This document shows positions 27,756 through 34,116 of a stretch of 36,936 bases of DNA, piece by piece. The stretch is from Bacteroidales bacterium (GTDB lineage: Bacteria > Bacteroidota > Bacteroidia > Bacteroidales > ML635J-15): assembly GCA_027858835.1 (NCBI GenBank), contig JAQIBY010000184.1, positions 1 to 36,936 of the forward strand. Reading direction: 5' to 3'. The notes under the pieces were generated by a model. That model was not told where the DNA came from. It saw only the letters and a list, made by a program, of their open reading frames with translations, and did not search any database. The position numbers and the translations under genes were made by a program. Within the stretch, counting starts at the first letter, position 1. Every line of letters starts with the position of its first letter.

Positions 27756-30700
27756 TTATTTATTGAAATACTTTTGCATCAATACCAGTAATTCATCTTT
27801 CTTAATTGGTTTTGAAATATAATCGTTGCATCCCACTTCAATTGCTTTTTCTCTGTCACCTGTGAGGGCAAAAGCAGTTTGGGCAATTATAATCACATCT
27901 TTATTAAACTCGCGGATTTTGTGGGTGGCTTCATATCCATTCATTCCGGGCATTTGAATGTCCATTAGCACTAAATCAATATCAGGATGTTGGCGGCAAA
28001 TTTCGATGGCTTCTAATCCTGTAGTTACTTTAAGTATTTCTTTGCTAAAATTCTCCAGTTCTATTAAAATTAACATTTCAGAAGTTTCATCGTCTTCAGC
28101 AATTAAAACTTTCAAGCCCGAAATTTCAGGAGTTATTGGTTTTTCTTCACTTTCATCCATAAAAGCAGTAGAGATATTGATTTTCTCTTTTGAATCTAAA
28201 TTGCAGGGAAGGGTAAAAAAGAAGGTTGAGCCCATAGCTTCTTCGCTTTCCACCCAAATTTTACCGCCTAACATTTCCATGTAAGCTCTCGAAATGGCCA
28301 AACCTAGACCCGCACCTTGTCTTGCCATTTTATCGATAATATCCGCCTGAATAAAACGCTCAAAAATAGCTTCCTGTCTTTCTTTTGGAATTCCTATTCC
28401 TGTATCTTTCACATAAAATTCAAATTCTTCTCCTTTATAAACATATCCAAACTCTATTGTTCCTGAATCGGTATATTTTATTGCATTTTTAACCAGATTA
28501 GAAATAATTCCATAAAACTTTTCACTATCTGTTTTAATCATTGCTTCTTTTTCGGGTAATGCACAATTAAAGGATAGATTGAGATTTTTATTATCGGCAT
28601 CAAGTATTAATGAATCGTAAACAAATTGCAACTGATTGTTTATATTCGTTTCTGAAAGATTAATGTCGACTATACCCGATTCTATCTTGGAAATACTCAC
28701 AATATCATTTATAATGTTAAGCATACGAGCACCACTTTTCTCGATAATCTGAATGTACTTTTGTTGTTGTTCGCCAGACAATCCAGGTTCTTTCAGTAGG
28801 CCCGCAAAACCAAGAATACCATTCATAGGCGTACGTATTTCGTGACTCATATTGGCAAGAAATGCAGATTTCAGGCGGTCGCTTTCTTCGGCTTTTTCTT
28901 TAGCTTTTAAAAGTTCTAATTCAATTTCTTTGCGTTCGGTAATATCTTCTTTTACTGCTAAATAATTGGTAATTTCGCCTGTTTCATTAACAATTGGGGA
29001 GATAGTGGCAAATTCCCAATAGAGTTCCCCGTTTTTCTTTTTATTGTGAAACTCGCCACTCCATATTTTTTTTAATAGAATCATATCCCACATTTCTTTA
29101 TACGTTTCTTTAGGCATATCCCCAGATTGTAAAATCCTTGGATTTTTCCCTTTTACTTCGTTAAAGGAATAACCGGTTAGTTCAATAAATTCAGGGTTTA
29201 CATATTCTATGTTCCCTTCTAAATCAGCAATGATAATGGAAACAGGACTTTGCTCAACAGCTTGTGACAGCTTCAATATTTCACTTTCTGCTCGTTTACG
29301 TTCGGTGATGTCATGGGAAACAAGAAGTATGGTTTCAGAAGATAAAGGAGTAAGACTTGCAGAAAACCAAATCGTTTCATTTTCTATTTCCAATGTATAG
29401 TCCATTGTAACCAATTGCTGCATAGCTACACATTGGTTGATATAATCTTGAAAGAAATCGGCTTGTTTTTTGGGGAAAACATCCTGTACTGTCTTTCCTA
29501 ATAATTCCTCGAAAGGTATATAAAGCAAAGATGGATTGGTAGGCGCAATTTCAAGATAACGCCCATTTTTGTCTAAAACAATAATTACATTATGCATGGC
29601 TGAAAAAATAGCCCGCAATTTTGCTTCTGATGCTTTTAATTCTTCTTCAGCACGTTTTCGTTTTGTAACATCTTGTGATTTTACGGCTACACCAACGATA
29701 TTCCCACTTGTATCTTTTATTGGACTGTGTTTTACCTCAAAATACTGCCTCGAGAGTGATTCTTCTCCTGAAAAGGAGTTGTCAGTTATACTTTCCCCAG
29801 CTAATGCACGGTCAATATTATTTTTAGCTATTTCACGATCATTTTTAACCAGCATGTAATCCAATAAACTTTTGCCTAATTCGATATCTGCATCATAAAT
29901 GACTTTCATCACTGCAGCATGATTTTTATTAAAACTTGTATAACAGTAGTTTTTGTCGAGCGAAAAAATTAAATCATTGGTACTTTCGATAATTCCCAAA
30001 AGGATATCATATTGATTTGACAGTTTTTCTTTAGCGAGACGGGTAGCTGTAACTTCTCTCTGAATTCCAAAATGTCCGGTAATTCTTTTTTGCGAATCGT
30101 AAAGGCAAATATAATCGCCTTCAACAATCATGTCTGTCCCGTCGAATTTTTTTTCGTGTGTATCAATATGCAGTTGACCATTATCAAAAAAATCTTTCCA
30201 AACCTTCCGGCCATGTTGTATATCGTGTGTAAATAAATCGTTGGGTGTAAGCCCGATGAATTGTTCTTTGGAAGCACCATACTGTTGAAGCATGGCACTG
30301 TTGATTTTAGTTACTCGCTGATGTTTGAAAACGTAATCGAGTGTTTTTTCTTTATCAATGCTACTGTTCCAAACTACGGGTTCATCAAGTATCATAAAAA
30401 AGAACCCGTCTAAGGACTGGGCTAAGAAAAGTTCAAGTCGTTCTTCGCTTTGTTTTAATTTTTCTGTAGCATGCTTACTTTCGGTGATGTCGCAAATAAT
30501 ATGGACAATCTCGGTTATTCGCCCCATGTTATCTAATATTGGGTCAATCGTAATCTCGAACCATTTTTCGTTAAATAATAATTGCATGGTTTCCCTTTGT
30601 TTGCTCAATTGCATTTTCACAAATGGGCATCCTTTGATACGGCAGTCGGTTTGATGAACAATTTCGTGGCAATGTTTACCTAACAGCTCAGCTTCATTCT

Positions 30701-31340
30701 TTTGAAACAGAATGTATGAAGCTTTGTTGGCCTGTAGTATGACTCCATTAGTATCCAATAGAAAAATAGCATCCTTCATTCCGTCAAAAGTAGTTTGCCA
30801 TTTTGCATTTGTCAATAATAATTGTTCTTGAGCCAACTTGATGGACTGTTCGTTGGCCTTGCTTTCGGTAATATCTTCAACACTCGACCAGATGAATTTT
30901 TCACCCATTCGCTCAATAATTGAGCCCTGTAACCTAACGGGGATGAGTTGTCCGTTTTTATGAATGTATTCCTTTTCGTATGGTCCGTAAGTGCCTTTTA
31001 AACGAAGAGCTTCCAATTGTTGTTTTTCTTGCTCCGCATATTTTTCAGGGGTAATATCCCAATAGCTAAGTTGCAAGGTATCTTCAATGGTTCGTCCAAT
31101 TATGTTAGCATAAGCTTGGTTTACATCGATCAATTTTCCGTCCATGGAGGTCAGCGCAAGTCCGATAACTGATTGTTTAAAAAGCATGCGGTTATAAGCC
31201 TCGCCTTCTGTTTGCTTTGTTGCAATCAGGCTGCGCTCTTTGCTTTCTTTGTTGTATAATGCCTGTAAAGCATTGTACTCATTTTGCAAATGCTCTAACT
31301 CATTTAAGAGTTCTTTTTTGGTTTTATTCTGATTGTCCAT
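27756..31340 (-). CDS. Hybrid sensor histidine kinase with about six PAS domains and a C-terminal receiver
   Basis: Repeated PAS segments, each ending in a DITE/DVTK-like motif; HisKA ANMSHEIRTPMNGILGF; N box NLVKNAIKYTD; G boxes DTGIGIP and GAGLGLAISR; receiver LVLMDIQMPGMNGYE...KPI. Confidence 0.95.
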   Translation of the reverse strand: MDNQNKTKKELLNELEHLQNEYNALQALYNKESKERSLIATKQTEGEAYNRMLFKQSVIGLALTSMDGKLIDVNQAYANIIGRTIEDTLQLSYWDITPEKYAEQEKQQLEALRLKGTYGPYEKEYIHKNGQLIPVRLQGSIIERMGEKFIWSSVEDITESKANEQSIKLAQEQLLLTNAKWQTTFDGMKDAIFLLDTNGVILQANKASYILFQKNEAELLGKHCHEIVHQTDCRIKGCPFVKMQLSKQRETMQLLFNEKWFEITIDPILDNMGRITEIVHIICDITESKHATEKLKQSEERLELFLAQSLDGFFFMILDEPVVWNSSIDKEKTLDYVFKHQRVTKINSAMLQQYGASKEQFIGLTPNDLFTHDIQHGRKVWKDFFDNGQLHIDTHEKKFDGTDMIVEGDYICLYDSQKRITGHFGIQREVTATRLAKEKLSNQYDILLGIIESTNDLIFSLDKNYCYTSFNKNHAAVMKVIYDADIELGKSLLDYMLVKNDREIAKNNIDRALAGESITDNSFSGEESLSRQYFEVKHSPIKDTSGNIVGVAVKSQDVTKRKRAEEELKASEAKLRAIFSAMHNVIIVLDKNGRYLEIAPTNPSLLYIPFEELLGKTVQDVFPKKQADFFQDYINQCVAMQQLVTMDYTLEIENETIWFSASLTPLSSETILLVSHDITERKRAESEILKLSQAVEQSPVSIIIADLEGNIEYVNPEFIELTGYSFNEVKGKNPRILQSGDMPKETYKEMWDMILLKKIWSGEFHNKKKNGELYWEFATISPIVNETGEITNYLAVKEDITERKEIELELLKAKEKAEESDRLKSAFLANMSHEIRTPMNGILGFAGLLKEPGLSGEQQQKYIQIIEKSGARMLNIINDIVSISKIESGIVDINLSETNINNQLQFVYDSLILDADNKNLNLSFNCALPEKEAMIKTDSEKFYGIISNLVKNAIKYTDSGTIEFGYVYKGEEFEFYVKDTGIGIPKERQEAIFERFIQADIIDKMARQGAGLGLAISRAYMEMLGGKIWVESEEAMGSTFFFTLPCNLDSKEKINISTAFMDESEEKPITPEISGLKVLIAEDDETSEMLILIELENFSKEILKVTTGLEAIEICRQHPDIDLVLMDIQMPGMNGYEATHKIREFNKDVIIIAQTAFALTGDREKAIEVGCNDYISKPIKKDELLVLMQKYFNK

Positions 31341-31386
31341 AGCAAAATTTGTTTAAATAATTAAATTTCATGTCGCTCTTAGCATT

Positions 31387-31395
31387 GGCTATAAC
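31387..31395 (-). repeat. Outer end of the HK cassette (partner of boundary C)
   Basis: GGCTATAAC is the exact reverse complement of GTTATAGCC at 27704..27712 (10 nt with the flanking T/A). Confidence 0.6.
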
Positions 31396-31587
31396 TCGTT
31401 TATCACCCAATAATTTATAAGCTTATTTCACCCAGGAGTGAAAAAACCCCCATGTTTTGTGCAGGCTTATACACAAAACTAATCTTTTTTAAATAAATCA
31501 GCATACAGACTCTGAATGTTCTGTAAACTTTTTCTGTTATTTGTTTTCACTATTCTATCAATACTGAATTGTAAAAAACAGCCGGTT

Positions 31588-31644
31588 AAACCCGACATTT
31601 ATGTCGGGGTTTTTAAGGCAAAAAACACAAAGGGCTTTAGCCCT
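31588..31644. repeat. Two short palindromes downstream of the DUF4143 gene; possible terminator or dispersed palindromic repeat
   Basis: AAACCCGACAT-tt-ATGTCGGGGTTT (31588..31612) and AGGGCT-tt-AGCCCT (31631..31644). Confidence 0.65.
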
Positions 31645-31679
31645 GATATGATTTCATAAAAAATATTAGGCACTGGCAA

Positions 31680-32801
31680 TTATTCAATTATTACAAATTC
31701 CCTAAAATTATCTTTATCAATTACTATACTCTTTGCATTATAGGTTTCAGTAAAAGTTTTTGGTAATTTTTGATTTTTCTTTTTTTCCCATTTAAATTCA
31801 TAACCAAATATTTCACCTTTATTTTCTTCTACAAAATCGACTTCTTGTTGTTGTTTTGTTCTCCAAAAATAAGTGTGTGCAAGGCTTTGTTTATATTCAA
31901 TTTGCTTAATCCGTTCTGAAATCAGAAAATTTTCCCAAAGAGCACCTTTGTCAGTCCTGAGTTCAAGTGGATTGAAATTTCCAATAACCATATTTCTGAT
32001 GCCATTGTCATAGAAATATATTTTTTTATTAGTTTTTATTTCGTTTCTAACGTTTCGACTAAAACTACTCAACTTAAAAATGATATATCCTTTTTGTAAG
32101 ATATCAATGTATCTGCTAATTGTGTTTTTATCAACATTTACAATTTGAGCAAGTTCAGAGTAGTTTACTTCATTACCTATTTGGAGTGCAAGAGCCTGAA
32201 CCAATTTTTCAAGCACTTCGGGTTTTCTAATGTCTGCATATGATAGAATATCTTTATATAAATAGCTATTCACTAAATTTCGTAAGATACTTATTTCGTC
32301 GCCTACATTGTTTAAAACATCTGGGTAAAATCCGTAAAGTAATCTGTTTTCTAAATTTTGCTCAGAGTACAGATATCCATGGTGGTTTTCATATTCTTCC
32401 CATGAAATTGGGAACAATTGATATTCCCATTTTCGTCCAGTTAAAGGTTCATTTATTTTATTTGATAAATCAAAAGAAGATGAACCACTTGTAAATAACT
32501 GAACATCTTTAAATCTATCCGTAATAATTTTCATTGTTAGCCAAATTCCCTCAATTCTTTGTGCTTCATCGATAAAAATAAACTTATATTTTCCCAAAAT
32601 GGTTCTAATTTGTTCAGTGTTGGGCTCTGTCAACAAAGTTCTAGTTATAGGGTCGTCTCCGTCAAGAAGTAAATAATCCTTTGTTTCAAGGATTGACTCA
32701 ATCAGAGTTGTTTTTCCCACTTGTCGAGGTCCAATAACAACAATAGCTTTTCCTGAATCAATTCTCTTCTTTATTCTATCGTTTATAATTCTTGAATACA
32801 T
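31680..32801 (-). CDS. AAA ATPase with DUF4143 C-terminal domain
   Basis: Walker A VIGPRQVGKTTLIE, Walker B KFIFIDEAQRI, TSGSSSFDLSNKINEPLTGRKWEYQLFPISWEEY, C-terminal FWRTKQQQEVDFVEE. Confidence 0.93.
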   Translation of the reverse strand: MYSRIINDRIKKRIDSGKAIVVIGPRQVGKTTLIESILETKDYLLLDGDDPITRTLLTEPNTEQIRTILGKYKFIFIDEAQRIEGIWLTMKIITDRFKDVQLFTSGSSSFDLSNKINEPLTGRKWEYQLFPISWEEYENHHGYLYSEQNLENRLLYGFYPDVLNNVGDEISILRNLVNSYLYKDILSYADIRKPEVLEKLVQALALQIGNEVNYSELAQIVNVDKNTISRYIDILQKGYIIFKLSSFSRNVRNEIKTNKKIYFYDNGIRNMVIGNFNPLELRTDKGALWENFLISERIKQIEYKQSLAHTYFWRTKQQQEVDFVEENKGEIFGYEFKWEKKKNQKLPKTFTETYNAKSIVIDKDNFREFVIIE

Positions 32802-32809
32802 TTTTCTTG

Positions 32810-32817
32810 CAAAGATA
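32810..32817 (-). promoter_or_regulatory. -7 element TATCTTTG immediately upstream of the DUF4143 ATPase
   Basis: Reverse complement of caaagata; 8 nt from the start codon, implying a very short leader. Confidence 0.5.
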
Positions 32818-32938
32818 TAACTTCTAATTATTTAATTCACTAAAAGTTATATTATTTAGTGATTACGCGCTTTTTTTGCTTGTGCCAAACGTTTGATGGA
32901 ATGGTGTCGTACGGGATTCCGAAGCGACTTTCTATCAG

Positions 32939-32958
32939 CCTGCCTGCCGGCAGGCAGG
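32939..32958. repeat. 20-nt perfect GC-rich palindrome, copy 2
   Basis: CCTGCCTGCCGGCAGGCAGG followed by TTTAC, as in copy 1 at 26426..26445 (one central base differs). Confidence 0.85.
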
Positions 32959-33198
32959 TTTACACCAACTTTTTTTACGAGCTAAAAACGCTCGCAAACC
33001 TCTGAAACCCGCATGAACCATGCCATGTGTTGAACTAAATCCACCACAGGCGGATAGCTTGTTTTACCCAAAGATAATCATCTTTTTCAAAAACTGTTGC
33101 GTATATCATAATGTAAGCTGCCTTTTAGCAAATAATCAAGCTGCAAAACACACAAAACTGTCTTAAAATGCATAAGCCGGCAAAAGGATTTGGTTCAA

Positions 33199-33266
33199 CC
33201 AGCCTGTCCAGGCTACATTCCGGGAGGAATACTCGCTGGTTTCACGAAATGTCGGGACAAGGCTGG
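33199..33266. repeat. GC-rich compound stem-loop
   Basis: CCAGCCTGTCC (33199..33209) pairs with GGACAAGGCTGG (33255..33266, one bulge); internal hairpin ATTCC-ggga-GGAAT; competing AACCAGC/GCTGGTT pairing. Confidence 0.55.
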
Positions 33267-33271
33267 CGCAG

Positions 33272-33297
33272 CGCTCATATTCCTATATATTAGCGGC
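33272..33297 (-). repeat. Cassette boundary E (degenerate attC-like arm, RDD unit)
   Basis: CGCTCATATTCCTATATATTAGCGGC aligns with CGCTATTATTTTTATACATTGTTAGTGGC with a 3-nt loss at ATT|GTT; overlaps the RDD stop codon. Confidence 0.55.
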
Positions 33298-33784
33298 TGA
33301 TTTTATCTTCGTCCGTTTTCAAGTTTATTTGTTCTTCAGCATATTGCTCAAAGTCGGATGTGTCAACAACAACTGTCTTTGCCAACATATCTCCAATACG
33401 TTGATGTTTTTCTGAATTTTTAATTGCAATAATTGCAGGTATTCCATAAAAGAAAAAGTCAATTAGGTCAAGCAAGTGTCTTTTAAATGCTTGACTAAAA
33501 CTAATTTCTTTTCTGTCGAGTGTTAAAACTTTTAGTTCAAATGCCTGATGACCAAATGTTCCACCGTAAATTGCTTCTATGATTACAAAGTACAAAAAAT
33601 AAAAAACAGGAACCACTAAAGCAAGAAGTCCGTGAATAGATTTTCCACCTTTACCATTGTCTTCTCCGCAGAACATGATATATAAAAAAGTCAATAGTAT
33701 GAAAATAGCATAGTCAATAAGTGTAGCAAAAATCCTTTTCTTGAGATTTGATTTAAATCTTAAAGTTATAGAATCATCTGACAT
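33290..33784 (-). CDS. RDD family membrane protein
   Basis: LKKRIFATLIDYAIFILLTFLYIMF, GTFGHQAFELKVLTLDRKEISFSQAFKRHLLDLIDFFFYGIPAI. Confidence 0.92.
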   Translation of the reverse strand: MSDDSITLRFKSNLKKRIFATLIDYAIFILLTFLYIMFCGEDNGKGGKSIHGLLALVVPVFYFLYFVIIEAIYGGTFGHQAFELKVLTLDRKEISFSQAFKRHLLDLIDFFFYGIPAIIAIKNSEKHQRIGDMLAKTVVVDTSDFEQYAEEQINLKTDEDKISR

Positions 33785-33877
33785 AAAAAGTAATTTTAAG
33801 TTTCTATTATTAATGTTTTTCTTGCTTTAATTTCGTTTCTTTTTTGCCAATTCTGTTTCCGAGTTTCAACAAAATTT

Positions 33878-34013
33878 GCCGCTAACGGTCTCGTATAAGA
33901 ATAGTAGCGGATTATTACACACTAACTTTTCGGTTAAACACAGACCTTTTTTATTATTATCTACTTTTGTTTTAGCGATTAAACCGCTATTATTTTTATA
34001 CATTGTTGTACAC
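33878..34013 (-). repeat. Cassette boundary D: complete attC-like element (136 bp) between the PHP-SMC and RDD units
   Basis: GCCGCTAAC-ggtctc-GTATAAGAATAGTAGCGG (33893..33910) / 73-nt loop / CCGCTATTATTTTTATAC (33984..34001)-ATT-GTTGTACAC. Arms pair at 18/18 positions on the + strand (16 Watson-Crick, 2 G.T). Confidence 0.85.
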
Positions 34014-34116
34014 TGGCTTTCTTCCATTCTGCGTTGGCTAAAGACATACTCTTTTGCAATTTTTGGTTGAGCTTTGGCTGGTGCAAACTGCAAATGTGTA
34101 TGGCTTTGTGCGTTGG

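Noticed and set aside
33984-34001. Boundary D arms as a simple rho-independent terminator
   Set aside because: Arms are separated by a 73-nt loop and recur at several loci with conserved ATT|GTT and unit-specific boxes, which a terminator does not explain.
33866-34093. 75-aa minus-strand ORF and the antisense 33876..34070 ORF
   Set aside because: Both span the attC-like element D and its loop; no domain signal, and the repeat explains the sequence.
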